Positions 45,102 through 54,142 of a stretch of 64,000 nucleotides of DNA are shown here, piece by piece. Within the stretch, counting starts at the first letter, position 1, and each line of letters begins with the position of its first letter. The stretch comes from Ignatzschineria sp. RMDPL8A (GTDB taxonomy: Bacteria; Pseudomonadota; Gammaproteobacteria; Cardiobacteriales; Wohlfahrtiimonadaceae): the NCBI RefSeq assembly GCF_029815055.1, contig NZ_JAPPWA010000002.1:310001-374000 (forward strand). Reading direction: 5' to 3'. A program made the translations under genes and the position numbers. The notes under the pieces were generated by a model that worked only from the letters and a program-made list of their open reading frames with translations, did not search any database and was not told where the DNA came from.

Positions 45102-45272
45102 CTAAGGTAAAACCTCATAGATGGAACGGTTAGGTATCTGCTGCGCGCTTAATAAAATGAGCTCATTTTTAATCTCTTTATCGAGCACGCGAGCGTTGGT
45201 TTTTTCAATTAAGAGGTGAGAGCCTCCAGCGACGATGGCGGTTAAACTTAAAAGAATCAAAAAGCGTTTCAT
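45102..45272 (-). CDS. 56-residue exported or membrane-anchored small protein
   Basis: The ATG at 45272 follows a consensus GAGGAGG by five bases. The product starts MKRFLILLSLTAIVAGGSH, a signal peptide or anchor helix, and continues with about 35 polar residues (LLIEKTNARVLDKEIKNELILLSAQQIPNRSIYEVLP region, residues 20-56) of unknown fold. There is no lipobox and no signal-peptidase AxA site is obvious, so it may stay anchored. An in-frame start 16 codons upstream is unlikely given this ribosome site. It is divergent from the TetR gene 214 bases away. Confidence 0.7.
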   Translation of the reverse strand: MKRFLILLSLTAIVAGGSHLLIEKTNARVLDKEIKNELILLSAQQIPNRSIYEVLP

Positions 45273-45486
45273 AAGAACCTCCTCTGAGGATTTGATCGGT
45301 GGGCACGTTAAAGTTATCATTTGTTAACATTGCGTTATCTGTATGATAATCGGTCATATTGGCGGAAGTCAAGTAAAAAGTTAACAACTGATTACATCTT
45401 TTTTTAGGACGCGTGCAAAAACCGCAGAAAACCGCGCTTAACTTCGCTATACTAAGTTAACGTTTGTTTGCTTGAGGAGAAAAAGG

Positions 45487-46077
45487 ATGCGAATCGATCT
45501 AGACCAAGAGGGGCGCAAAGGGCGTTATCTGTCTGCGGGGTTAAAGCTCTTTGCTGAGCATGGATATAATCTCGTGACGGTGCGCGATATCGCCAAAGAA
45601 GCGGGCACATCGGAGGCAGCGCTCTATCGTCATTTTAAGAGTAAAGAGGAGATGACCCTCTATCTCTTTGAGCTAATTTTAAAACATTACACCCACGATA
45701 TTGGTGAAATTGCGCGGGATAAAACCCGTACCACCATCGAGCGTCTGTGCGATATGCAACGCTATACCTACGCCTTTTATCATGATGATCCGGAGAGTGT
45801 GCAGTTTGCGTTATTGTCGCAATATCAATTTTGGGATCAGGTGGAAGATGAGTTAAAGCCGCATTTTTGGATGCGTGAGGTGATCGAAGAGGGGCTCGCA
45901 TCCGGCGAAATTGTGCCCAAATCGCTCTATTTGCTGATTTCTCTTTATACCGGGCTCATTTTAGAACCGCTCATTCAATACGCCTATTTTAAAGATGAGC
46001 ATCCCGATTGGGAGCTATTTACCGAAGGCGTTGCCGAAAGCATTGTTCGCCTATTAGAGAATCATGAGTTTAAATAA
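45487..46077 (+). CDS. TetR family transcriptional regulator
   Basis: A 196-residue repressor with an N-terminal TetR HTH (VTVRDIAKEAGTSEAALYRHFKSKEEM, about residues 30-54) and a helical ligand-binding domain of unknown specificity. ATG 45487 is chosen; the frame is open to a TTG 15 bases upstream, but that overlaps the GAGGAG ribosome site. Possible targets are the small protein gene upstream or itself; a 326-base spacer follows. Confidence 0.88.
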   Translation: MRIDLDQEGRKGRYLSAGLKLFAEHGYNLVTVRDIAKEAGTSEAALYRHFKSKEEMTLYLFELILKHYTHDIGEIARDKTRTTIERLCDMQRYTYAFYHDDPESVQFALLSQYQFWDQVEDELKPHFWMREVIEEGLASGEIVPKSLYLLISLYTGLILEPLIQYAYFKDEHPDWELFTEGVAESIVRLLENHEFK

Positions 46078-46095
46078 TTAATCAAACATATAAAT

Positions 46096-46206
46096 ATGGT
46101 AAATAAATTTTATCAGTTTCTGAAAACCTTTTATGCAATGCGTTGTTATTTTTGGCAATTTATTGCAGTATTCGCTCTTTTTTTAGTCATCCTGTTCCTC
46201 TATTAG
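46096..46206 (+). CDS. Possible 36-residue membrane peptide
   Basis: Lies in the 326-base spacer 46078-46403. The frame ATG 46096 to TAG 46204 encodes a basic/aromatic N-terminus (MVNKFYQFLKTFYAMRCYF) and a hydrophobic C-terminal run (AVFALFLVILFLY). No ribosome site is apparent before the ATG, which starts 19 bases after the TetR stop, so expression would depend on coupling or a weak site. The rest of the spacer is the AT-rich promoter area of the DUF1508 gene. Confidence 0.3.
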   Translation: MVNKFYQFLKTFYAMRCYFWQFIAVFALFLVILFLY

Positions 46207-46403
46207 AGAAAATGGGGTACGTGATCCTCATTTGATGCAATGATGCGATCCCATTTGGTTACATTTAAAGTAAAGATAGAGTAAAAATCAGTAAATAAGC
46301 CTTAAATAGTCGTTCGCAATGCTTAAAATTTACGCTATACTGAAACGAGACCAAACTAAGTTTATGACTCAATCACTCAATATAACTAGATGGGAGGACT
46401 CCT

Positions 46404-46742
46404 ATGAGCGGTAAGTTTGAATTATTTAAAGGTAAAGATGGTCAATTTTATTTTCGATTAAAAGCGGTAAACGGTGAAAATATTCTGAGCAGCGAAGGCT
46501 ATAAAGCGAAAGCAAGTTGCCAAAAAGGAATTGCATCGGTCCGTAAAAATGCACCGGATGAGAATCGTTACAAACGTAACACCTCAGATACCGGGAAATT
46601 CTCCTTTAGCCTCAAAGCGGCCAATGGCGAAATTATCGGCACAAGCCAGATCTATAAAACCGAAGCGGGACGTGAAAAAGGGATTCAATCCATTATGAAA
46701 AACGCGCCCGATGCCTCTGAAGAGGATTTAACCAAAGCCTAA
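46404..46742 (+). CDS. DUF1508 (YegP-like) tandem-domain protein
   Basis: A 112-residue protein made of two tandem copies of the about 48-residue DUF1508 unit: GKFELFKGKDGQFYFRLKAVNGE (from residue 3) and GKFSFSLKAANGEII (from about residue 62). Each ends in an Y-K/T-x-A/E...GI.S..KNAPD motif. YegP-like proteins are small, abundant and of unknown function, often stress-linked. GGGAGGA precedes the ATG. Confidence 0.9.
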   Translation: MSGKFELFKGKDGQFYFRLKAVNGENILSSEGYKAKASCQKGIASVRKNAPDENRYKRNTSDTGKFSFSLKAANGEIIGTSQIYKTEAGREKGIQSIMKNAPDASEEDLTKA

Positions 46743-46764
46743 AAATGGCTCGGTAACACATTTT

Positions 46765-46789
46765 AAAGCCCTCCAATGTTGAGGGCTTT
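46765..46789 (+). terminator. Terminator after DUF1508 gene
   Basis: Perfect 9-bp stem AAAGCCCTC / GAGGGCTTT with a 7-base loop, but only a short T-run. Confidence 0.6.
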
Positions 46790-46839
46790 ACTCTATCTGC
46801 CATAAAGTGAGAAGTATAAGGAGTCCCATAAGGAGAAAT

Positions 46840-47538
46840 ATGGCTAAAAAACCGCAGGCACGGCACTCAATTTTTGAATTTGCAAAGCAGTTATTGTTTC
46901 TTTTTCCGATTATCGCCTATCCGCTCTACGTCTTTGTAACGCTGACGGTAGAGAGCTATTACGATTCGCTCGCTCTTCCATATCGCGCTCTTGAAGAAGG
47001 GCTCTATTACCAGCTCTATCAAGCGACCGATATCTACCTCAATCTCTCAGCGCTGTTATTGCCGCTAATTATTTTGGGCGGGTTACTCCTCTTTTCGCTC
47101 CTTCATCTTCTGTTTGCGCCGTGGATGAAATTCTTAAATAACGCACTCAATAACACTGCGTGGGCTCGACTTTTTACTAAAAAAGAGCCCGATTCGCAGG
47201 AATTTTTTACGAGCCACTTTCATAAAGTGACACACTTCCTCTATTTTATGGTGTTGATTTCCATTGTAGCGATGTGTTTATCGATCGCCGGCGTTCGCAT
47301 TGGGAAATTTAGCGCAGCGCAAACGCTCGACCATATCTATAAAAAAGATGCGCAATATTACGCAGAACTCGTTTATCTTACTACAATGGACCGGGAAGTT
47401 TATCTGATGGGATGCGGTTCGCTTCGTTGTTTGGGGCTTGAACGCTTATCGGAAAATGAGGTGCGCAGTGTGGTCTTTGAGAATACCGATTATTACCGAA
47501 TTTTACAAAAAAAATTAAACGCACCATCGATAAACTGA
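46840..47538 (+). CDS. Membrane protein of unknown function
   Basis: A 232-residue protein with three hydrophobic segments, at about 18-38, 66-93 and 136-160, and a C-terminal soluble part of about 70 residues carrying two Cys (MGCGSLRCLGL). The loop between helices 1 and 2 is acidic and Tyr-rich. No family recognised. ATG 46840 follows AAGGAG; an upstream in-frame start at 46807 has no ribosome site. It sits alone between DUF1508 and glycerate kinase genes. Confidence 0.7.
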   Translation: MAKKPQARHSIFEFAKQLLFLFPIIAYPLYVFVTLTVESYYDSLALPYRALEEGLYYQLYQATDIYLNLSALLLPLIILGGLLLFSLLHLLFAPWMKFLNNALNNTAWARLFTKKEPDSQEFFTSHFHKVTHFLYFMVLISIVAMCLSIAGVRIGKFSAAQTLDHIYKKDAQYYAELVYLTTMDREVYLMGCGSLRCLGLERLSENEVRSVVFENTDYYRILQKKLNAPSIN

Positions 47539-47648
47539 TTAAAATAAGAGAATAAAATCCCATCGTCGCTTGAGCATCATCAAAGCAGATCGGGAGAAAA
47601 CGAAATAATGTCAGTGTACCAATTCACCAATTTTAAGGGGACGAATTA

Positions 47649-48812
47649 ATGAAACAAGATAAAGTATCCATCGTCATTGCACCCGATGCCTTCAAAGAAT
47701 CCCTCACCGCTGATGAAGCGGCAACGGCGATTGCAGAAGGATTTAAGCGTGTATTACCCGAAGCAGATTACCATCTTGCAGCGGTATCGGACGGGGGCGA
47801 AGGGCTCATCGAAACGATGCTCTTTGCAAAAGAAGGGTCGCGCATTAAAGCGAGTGCACACGATCCGATCGGGCGTAAAATTGAGAGTGAATTTGGTTGG
47901 GTGGATTCGGAACAGCTCGCGATTATTGAGATCGCAAAAGTGAGCGGCATTGAGTTAATTTCCCCCTTTGATCGCAACCCCCTTCATACCACAAGTTTTG
48001 GAACGGGCGAGCTCATTTTAGCGGCGCTCGATCACGGGGCGAAGAAAATTTTAATCGGTCTTGGCGGCAGTGCCACTAACGATGGTGGCGTCGGGATGCT
48101 TCAAGCGCTGGGCGTGCAGTTTTTTGATCATAATGGCAATCCATTAGGGCAAGGCGGGCGCGCGCTGTTAGAGCTTGCAGAGATTGATCTCTCAAAACTC
48201 GATCCTCGTCTTTTCAATGTGGAAGTGGAAGTGGCGTGCGACGTTAAAAACCCTCTCACGGGAACCAATGGCGCATCAGCGGTCTTTGGGCCGCAAAAAG
48301 GGGCAACTCCACAAATGGTGGGTATGCTCGATCGGGCACTTGGGCAATTCGCCGATGTGGTAAAACACGATATGGGTAAAGAGATTGATAACATCCAAGG
48401 CGCCGGTGCTGCAGGCGGTATGGGTGCAGCGCTCATGGGCTTTTTAGATGCAAAACTTCACTCAGGAATTGAGCTTGTGATTGAGCACTTAAATCTGCGC
48501 AATCATATTAAATCGGCCGATCTTGTGATTACTGGGGAAGGTCAGCTCGATGAGCAGACTTTATTTGGTAAAACGCCGATCGGTGTAGCGGAATGCGCGA
48601 AAGAGTATGGCGTGCCGGTGATTGGCGTTGCCGGAGCGTTAGGTGCGAATTCTGAAAAGCTGCTTGAAGCGGGATTTAATGCAATTTTTAGCTGCTCACC
48701 TGGTGTGATTACGCTTGACGATGCGCTTAAAAATGGCGGTGAAAACCTCACAGCACTCAGTGAAAATATTGCCCGTTTGATCGCGTTTAATTTACCGAAA
48801 GCGATGCATTAA
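47649..48812 (+). CDS. Glycerate kinase (GarK/GlxK family)
   Basis: Phosphorylates glycerate, giving 2-phosphoglycerate in the GarK/GlxK class. The 387-residue length fits. Landmarks are the N-terminal APDAFKESLTADEAATAIAEGF, VSDGGEGLIETML, LGGSATNDGGVGMLQALG, CDVKNPLTG, GAGAAGGMGAAL, DLVITGEGQLDEQTLFGKTP and a final GVAGALG. No glyoxylate or galactarate genes are nearby, so the source of glycerate is unclear. GGGGA precedes the ATG. Confidence 0.93.
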   Translation: MKQDKVSIVIAPDAFKESLTADEAATAIAEGFKRVLPEADYHLAAVSDGGEGLIETMLFAKEGSRIKASAHDPIGRKIESEFGWVDSEQLAIIEIAKVSGIELISPFDRNPLHTTSFGTGELILAALDHGAKKILIGLGGSATNDGGVGMLQALGVQFFDHNGNPLGQGGRALLELAEIDLSKLDPRLFNVEVEVACDVKNPLTGTNGASAVFGPQKGATPQMVGMLDRALGQFADVVKHDMGKEIDNIQGAGAAGGMGAALMGFLDAKLHSGIELVIEHLNLRNHIKSADLVITGEGQLDEQTLFGKTPIGVAECAKEYGVPVIGVAGALGANSEKLLEAGFNAIFSCSPGVITLDDALKNGGENLTALSENIARLIAFNLPKAMH

Positions 48813-48851
48813 ATTTTTCAGCGACAAGCCGATAAATCAATTAACCGATAC

Positions 48852-48899
48852 AAAAACGCTCGGAGAGATCTCAATTAAAGATCCCTCGAGCGTTTTTTT
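48852..48899. terminator. Terminator between glycerate kinase and aldehyde dehydrogenase genes (copy A)
   Basis: Long imperfect stem beginning AAAAACGCTCG and ending CGAGCGTTTTTTT, with a 10-base loop. Nearly the same sequence recurs at 54143-54190. Confidence 0.85.
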
Positions 48900-48943
48900 A
48901 TGCCTTTTTCTCTGCTTTTTCACAGAGTGATGGTTGGTGTGAA

Positions 48944-50437
48944 TTAGTGAGCGATACAGACGGTTTTGGTTTCAGTAAAGTTTTCCACCGCGGTTTTACC
49001 AAATTCACGGCCAATGCCTGACTGTTTTACCCCTCCAAAAGGCATCGCCGGATCGAGCGGAACGTGCGAGTTGACCCATACAGTGCCCGCTTCAATTTTA
49101 CGGGTGAGATCCATGGTATGTTTTAAATTATTGGTCCAAAGGCTTGCCGCAAGCCCATAATCGGTATTGTTCGCGTAATTGATCACCTCGTTAATATCAT
49201 AAAACGAGACAAGCGCGATCACCGGGCCAAAGATCTCTTCTTTTAAAATACGGCTGGTGACTTGCAGGTTAGTAATGACCGCCGGCGGCACATAAAACCC
49301 TTCGGTCAGATGGGAAATATCGGGGCAGAGAATCGACGCGCCTTCCGCTTGCGCAACCGAGAAGTAGTTTAAAATCTGCTCTTGCTGACGTTTTGAGACG
49401 ACCGGTTGAATTTGGGCACTCTCATCAAGTCCATCGCCCACTTTAATATTGAGTAAAATATCTTGAAGTTTGCGCTGTACTTTTTCGTAAATTTTTTGAT
49501 GTACATAGATACGCGAGGCCGCCGCACACACTTGGCCTGAGTTTAAAAATGCCCCCATCATAATGCCATTGACGGCCACATCAACATCCACATCATCCAT
49601 AATGATCATCGGATTTTTCCCACCAAGCTCTAAGGAGAAATGTGCCATATGATCGATGGCGGCTTTCCCCACTTTTTTACCCACAGCGGTCGATCCGGTA
49701 AAGGTCACTTTACGAATCAAGGGGTGCTCAACGAGCGCTTGCCCAATACTGCCATCAGCGCCCACCAATACGTTAAATACGCCGGCAGGAACGCCTGCTT
49801 CGAGTGCCAGTTTCGCAAGATAGAGCGCGGTAAGAGGTGTCTCTTCAGAGGGTTTTAAGACAACTGAACAGCCAGCTGCTAGAGCGGGAATCGTTTTCCA
49901 CGCGGCAATGGAGAGCGGGAAGTTCCAAGGGGCAATCGCGGCCACAACGCCGATCGGCTCTTTGAGTGTGTAGGCGGTAAAATTCGCATTATCAGGCGTT
50001 GCAATGGAGACATCGATCGTTTCGCCGGTGATTTTTGTGGTCCAACCGGCGATATAACGGATATATTCTGCGGTACTTTTCACTTCCACCGCGCGTGAAA
50101 TATGGATCGATTTCCCTTGATTGAGGGTTTCCAGTTGCGCAAGCGTCTCTTCGTGTTCAAGAAGAAGCTCTGAGAGACGATATAAAATACGCTCGCGATC
50201 GGCCGGACGCATATCAGACCAGCGCCGATCGGTAAAGGCTTGGTGCGCATTTTGAACGGCGCGTTCCATATCATCGACAGTGCACTTATTGACGTTTGCT
50301 AACACATTGCCAGTGGCGGGATTGTAGAGCGCATGAGGCGTAGCATCCGGCTTTTGCTCTTCCGCTCCATTGATAAAGTTGCCGTGTTGCACGGATAAAA
50401 ATTCGGTTACGCTGGGTAATATGGTGATTTTACTCAT
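48944..50437 (-). CDS. Aldehyde dehydrogenase (FeaB/PuuC-like)
   Basis: A 497-residue NAD(P)+-dependent aldehyde dehydrogenase. PWNFPLSIAAW, LELGGKNP (catalytic Glu about 268) and LNSGQVCAAASRIY (catalytic Cys about 302) are present, and WVNSHVPLDPAMPFGGVKQSGIGREFG closes the active site. The N-terminal LPSVTEFLSVQHGNFINGAE resembles E. coli phenylacetaldehyde dehydrogenase FeaB, while context (PuuB-like oxidase, permease) suggests an aminoaldehyde. ATG 50437 is preferred over GTG 50443, which overlaps the AGGGAG ribosome site. Confidence 0.9.
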   Translation of the reverse strand: MSKITILPSVTEFLSVQHGNFINGAEEQKPDATPHALYNPATGNVLANVNKCTVDDMERAVQNAHQAFTDRRWSDMRPADRERILYRLSELLLEHEETLAQLETLNQGKSIHISRAVEVKSTAEYIRYIAGWTTKITGETIDVSIATPDNANFTAYTLKEPIGVVAAIAPWNFPLSIAAWKTIPALAAGCSVVLKPSEETPLTALYLAKLALEAGVPAGVFNVLVGADGSIGQALVEHPLIRKVTFTGSTAVGKKVGKAAIDHMAHFSLELGGKNPMIIMDDVDVDVAVNGIMMGAFLNSGQVCAAASRIYVHQKIYEKVQRKLQDILLNIKVGDGLDESAQIQPVVSKRQQEQILNYFSVAQAEGASILCPDISHLTEGFYVPPAVITNLQVTSRILKEEIFGPVIALVSFYDINEVINYANNTDYGLAASLWTNNLKHTMDLTRKIEAGTVWVNSHVPLDPAMPFGGVKQSGIGREFGKTAVENFTETKTVCIAH

Positions 50438-50494
50438 GATCACTCCCTGTTATTGTCGTTGTAATGATGGGCGTTTATGATGATAAATAATGGC

Positions 50495-50537
50495 TAAAAG
50501 CCTTGCACATCAAGGGGATTAGATGAAGTTGCAAGGC
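50495..50537 (-). terminator. Hairpin between cupin and aldehyde dehydrogenase genes
   Basis: On the minus strand stem GCCTTGCA / TGCAAGGC followed by CTTTT, with a 22-base loop. It could partly terminate, giving less aldehyde dehydrogenase than oxidase. Confidence 0.5.
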
Positions 50538-50568
50538 CTTTAACGCATGATATTACTTTTTTAGCAGA

Positions 50569-50928
50569 TTAAACCGCTGAAAGATAGTGTTTGACGAAAA
50601 AGTCAGTTTCCACTTCCCATAAAAGGGTGGTGTCTTTTTCCACAACCCAGCTATCGCCTTCATTTAATTCCCACGATTCGCCGGTTGCCTCATTAGTGAG
50701 TTTGAGTTTTCCGGTGACGATGGTCGCTTGCTCGGTGAAGGGATAGGTCATGCGAAATGTCCCTTTTGTCACCGCAAAATAGCCGCCATTGATCGGTACT
50801 TCAGGATTGCCCACGGTAAATTTACCGTAGATTTTGCACTCACCTTCAACAATTTCAGAGCCTAAATCGGTGATGGTGCCCCAGCTATCGAGCTCATCGA
50901 GTTGTACATTTTTTTTAATTTTTAACAT
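50569..50928 (-). CDS. Cupin-domain protein (EutQ/cupin_3 type)
   Basis: A 119-residue single cupin. The end of the fold is clear: KGTFRMTYPFTEQATIVTGKLKLTNEATGESWELNEGDSWVVEKDTTLLWEVE, residues about 57-107, with the GDSW and W-E-V pattern of the cupin_3 (DUF861/ectoine-synthase-like) group. The usual His metal ligands are mostly replaced, so it may bind a metabolite rather than act as a metalloenzyme. It lies 41 bases after the FAD oxidase gene; stand-alone cupins often accompany PuuB-like oxidases. Function not established. Confidence 0.75.
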   Translation of the reverse strand: MLKIKKNVQLDELDSWGTITDLGSEIVEGECKIYGKFTVGNPEVPINGGYFAVTKGTFRMTYPFTEQATIVTGKLKLTNEATGESWELNEGDSWVVEKDTTLLWEVETDFFVKHYLSAV

Positions 50929-50969
50929 AAAACATTCCTTAAACTTTTAAAGTTACGTGAATAAAATAA

Positions 50970-52271
50970 TTAACGACGGCCATTAAAATAGCCTGAGAGT
51001 TGGTGGACGCATTTTGCGCCGGTTAACAGGAAGGGGCGTAGGGCATCTTTCCCAATAATATTTTTATGATTAACTTGGGTGAAGAGTTCATATCGATTTG
51101 ACCCACCTAAAATACCCTCTGCTAAAATTTTACAGACGATGTGGCTTGGCGTGACCCCAAAACCTGAATACCCCTGTGCATAAAAGACATTCGGGTGATC
51201 CGGAAGTGAGCCAATTTGCGGGAAGAGATTGGCGCTACAGGCCATCGGTCCGCCCCAAGCCAGATCGATTCTCACATCCTTTAAGTAGGGGAAAATATCG
51301 AGCATTAATTTACGATTAAATTCTTTTACATTTTTCGGAATATGCTCAACCCAGCGCGTTGCACTTCCAAAGAGGAGGCGATTTTCATTGGTGACGCGAT
51401 AATAATCGATCACCGGGCGAATATCGCTATACGCGCCACGAATAGGGCTAATGCGCTCAATCAATTCATCTGAAAGGGGTTCTGTCATCAGCTGAAAAGC
51501 GTAGGTGTTGATGGTTTTTTTGTAGAGCGTTGGCTCTAAACGATTTAAAAATCCATCGCAGGCCCAGAGAAGCTTTTTCGCGGTGACGGTGCCATTTGGA
51601 GTACGCACTTTAATCAGATCACCATAGGTCACTTCAACCGCCGGGCTATATTCAAAAATTTTCGCGCCATAAGAGGTGAGCGCTTTTGCCTCGCCTAAAA
51701 GCAGATTTAATGAATGGACTTGCCCTGCGCCCATGTGAACGAGCCCGCTTTGATAGGCATCTGAACCAATGACCGATTTCACCTCACTGCCGGAGACAAA
51801 GTAGATTTCGTTTTCGGTATCGACAGATTTAAACTCTTTTTCCCACTTTTTGAGGGTCTCAGTTTGACGGGAATTGAAGGCCATATAGGCATATCCATGG
51901 CGGAAATCGGCATCAATATCGTATTTTTTAATGCGTTCTTGGATGATTTTAGCGCCCTGATCGCTCAGTTCAAAGATGGTTTGAAGCCCCGCATCGCCCA
52001 CATCTTTACGAATCGCTTCGATATCATGCCCAATGCCGGCCATGATCTGCCCACCATTTCGGCCCGTACCGCCAAATCCAAGATGGCGCGCCTCAAGAAG
52101 AGCAATGTCGGTGATGCCATTTTCAGCAAGTTCAAGGGCGGTATTGACGCCAGAAAATCCCCCGCCGATCACCACAACGTCTACATCAATATCCGCCTCA
52201 AGCGGGGGAAAGTTGAGGAAATATTTTTTCGTCGCGGTGTAATAGGTAGCGGTATCGATCTCTTCAATCAT
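50970..52271 (-). CDS. FAD-dependent amine oxidase, PuuB/YgaF-like (DAO family)
   Basis: A 433-residue D-amino-acid-oxidase-fold flavoprotein. The dinucleotide motif VVIGGGFSGVNTALELAE lies at about 33-50, followed by LLEARHLGFGGTGRNGGQI (flavin attachment-loop region), and the C-terminal GYSGFGVTPSHIVCKILAEGI closes the FAD site. The GTGRNGGQ pattern is shared with gamma-glutamylputrescine oxidase PuuB. It would oxidise a primary or secondary amine to an aldehyde with H2O2. It is first of the minus-strand run oxidase-cupin-aldehyde dehydrogenase. Confidence 0.88.
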   Translation of the reverse strand: MIEEIDTATYYTATKKYFLNFPPLEADIDVDVVVIGGGFSGVNTALELAENGITDIALLEARHLGFGGTGRNGGQIMAGIGHDIEAIRKDVGDAGLQTIFELSDQGAKIIQERIKKYDIDADFRHGYAYMAFNSRQTETLKKWEKEFKSVDTENEIYFVSGSEVKSVIGSDAYQSGLVHMGAGQVHSLNLLLGEAKALTSYGAKIFEYSPAVEVTYGDLIKVRTPNGTVTAKKLLWACDGFLNRLEPTLYKKTINTYAFQLMTEPLSDELIERISPIRGAYSDIRPVIDYYRVTNENRLLFGSATRWVEHIPKNVKEFNRKLMLDIFPYLKDVRIDLAWGGPMACSANLFPQIGSLPDHPNVFYAQGYSGFGVTPSHIVCKILAEGILGGSNRYELFTQVNHKNIIGKDALRPFLLTGAKCVHQLSGYFNGRR

Positions 52272-52664
52272 TTCATATCCTCCTAGAGTGATATTTATAT
52301 TGTTATTATTTTGTAATTTTTGATTAAAAACTGATTGAATCTACATCTTGTTATCAAGTTGCTGCAATATACTGTCTTTTATGCAAATAACACTTGACAA
52401 CGACTCATGAATATTAAAATATCACTAACATATTCGTAAATCAAAAGAAAAGATTGCTTTTCCCATAAATGAGCTCTGTTTGGCAAAGAGTGCTTACCAA
52501 TAAATGGCGGGGAAAGGCTGATAATGACGGGATTACGAAGCATTTAGCTTGAGATAACAACAATAATAATTTCATGAAGCGCAGTTAAATCATCCTTACT
52601 AACCATCCTAAAAATGATAAAAATCGGATCGATTGCGCTCATATTTTGACAAGGAGATTGCACT
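52272..52664. promoter_or_regulatory. Divergent promoter region of the amine cluster
   Basis: A 393-base AT-rich spacer without a gene. Plus strand: TTGACA at 52394-52399 with AAATAT 17 bases on (52417-52422), a fair promoter for the permease with a leader of about 240 bases. Minus strand: AT-rich hexamers such as TATATT near 52365-52372 upstream of the oxidase gene. No obvious operator palindrome was found. Confidence 0.45.
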
Positions 52665-54101
52665 ATGGAAACCAGTAGTTCCACCTATAAAAAGCAGACA
52701 TTAGGCCTCGCGTCGCTCATCTTTTTCGTGGTTGCGGCCGCCTCCCCCTTAACGGGATTAGTGGGCGCAATGCCAATTGCGATTTTAGAAGGGAATGGCG
52801 CCGGAATATCGGGAATTTACATCATTTCTGGACTGATTTTATTGATCTTTTCCGTCGGTTTCATTGCCATGAGCCGTTACATTAAAAATGCAGGGGCGTT
52901 CTATTCTTATATCTCTGCCGGTATGGGAATAAAAATGGGAGTGACCGGGCTTGCACTTGCGATTTTATCCTATGTTTCGATCCAGATTGCGATCGCGGCG
53001 ATTTTCGGCTTGTTTACCCAGATTTTCTTTCAGGAATATTTAGGATTTAATCTGCCTTGGTGGGTCTATACGGTCTTGATGCTCGGCGTTGTGTGTTGGC
53101 TTGGGATCGCTAAAATTGAGATCGGCAGTCGCGTGCTTGGGATTTTAATGCTCTTAGAGGTGGGCATTGCGGTTCTGATTGCGGCGATTGTGGTGGTAAA
53201 GCAGGGCTCGGTGGGCGCGCTGGATCTAAAACCTTTTACTCCGAGCGTTGTATTTAATGGCAACGTGGGAATGGCGCTGGTCTTTACAGTGGCGGCTTTT
53301 ATCGGCTTTGAAGCGACGGCGATCTACGCGGAAGAGTGCCGAGATCCTGAGCGAAATGTCCCGGTTGCGACAGTGATTGCAGCGCTGATTATTATGGGAT
53401 TCTTTGCCTTTTGTAGCTGGGGAATGATTCAGGCGTATGGCTCGGATCATGTCCAAAAAGTGGTGGCGGATAATCCTGAACTCTTTGTCTTTAATATTGC
53501 GGAATCGGCGCTTGGGAGCTGGTCGGTTATTTTGATTAACATTCTCTTAATTACGAGTCTCTTTGCGGCGACCCAATCGTTTCATAATAATATTTCTCGC
53601 TATTTTTATGTGATGGCGCGCGATGGTATTTTCCTTCCGAAGCTTGCTAAATTGCATCCAACCAAAGATACGCCCTATATTTCGAGTATTTGCCAAACGA
53701 TCTTTATGATCAGCTTAACGGTGATTCTTGCGCTCTTAGGGCAAGATCCGCTCATCGATATTTTTACTTGGGGTTCGGCGATTACGACGATGTCGATTCT
53801 GTTGTTAGAGATTTTAGTATCGATCTCGGTGATTTTATATTTCCGCCGTCGTAGCGAGCTCAATATTTCCCATTGGAAAGCGCGTTACGCTCCATTTTTA
53901 GCGGCAATTTTAATGAGCGTTGTGCTCTATTTAGTGACGATGAATCTCGATATTTTAAGCGGGATTAAAACTAAAGTGATCTATCTCGTGCCGATTTTAG
54001 TCTTTGGTTCTGCCATTGCGGGCTATCTCTATGCGGTGATTTTGATTCGTTTTTTCCCAAGTGGCATGAGTAAGCTCAATCGCGTTGTGGAAGAGGCGTA
54101 A
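52665..54101 (+). CDS. APC family amino-acid/polyamine permease
   Basis: A 478-residue permease with 12 membrane helices. It begins with the APC helix 1 motif FFVVAAASPLTGLVGAMPIAI and includes GFEATAIYAEECRDPERNVPVAT in helix 6, the region that binds the amine carboxyl/amino groups. It resembles YdaR/PuuP-type importers used with amine oxidases. Divergent transcription from the oxidase-cupin-aldehyde dehydrogenase genes strongly suggests it brings in their substrate. Substrate not predictable; ATG 52665 follows AAGGAG. Confidence 0.88.
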   Translation: METSSSTYKKQTLGLASLIFFVVAAASPLTGLVGAMPIAILEGNGAGISGIYIISGLILLIFSVGFIAMSRYIKNAGAFYSYISAGMGIKMGVTGLALAILSYVSIQIAIAAIFGLFTQIFFQEYLGFNLPWWVYTVLMLGVVCWLGIAKIEIGSRVLGILMLLEVGIAVLIAAIVVVKQGSVGALDLKPFTPSVVFNGNVGMALVFTVAAFIGFEATAIYAEECRDPERNVPVATVIAALIIMGFFAFCSWGMIQAYGSDHVQKVVADNPELFVFNIAESALGSWSVILINILLITSLFAATQSFHNNISRYFYVMARDGIFLPKLAKLHPTKDTPYISSICQTIFMISLTVILALLGQDPLIDIFTWGSAITTMSILLLEILVSISVILYFRRRSELNISHWKARYAPFLAAILMSVVLYLVTMNLDILSGIKTKVIYLVPILVFGSAIAGYLYAVILIRFFPSGMSKLNRVVEEA

Positions 54102-54142
54102 TTGATCCTCAAAATGTAAGCGGATATCAAAGCTTGTGATAC

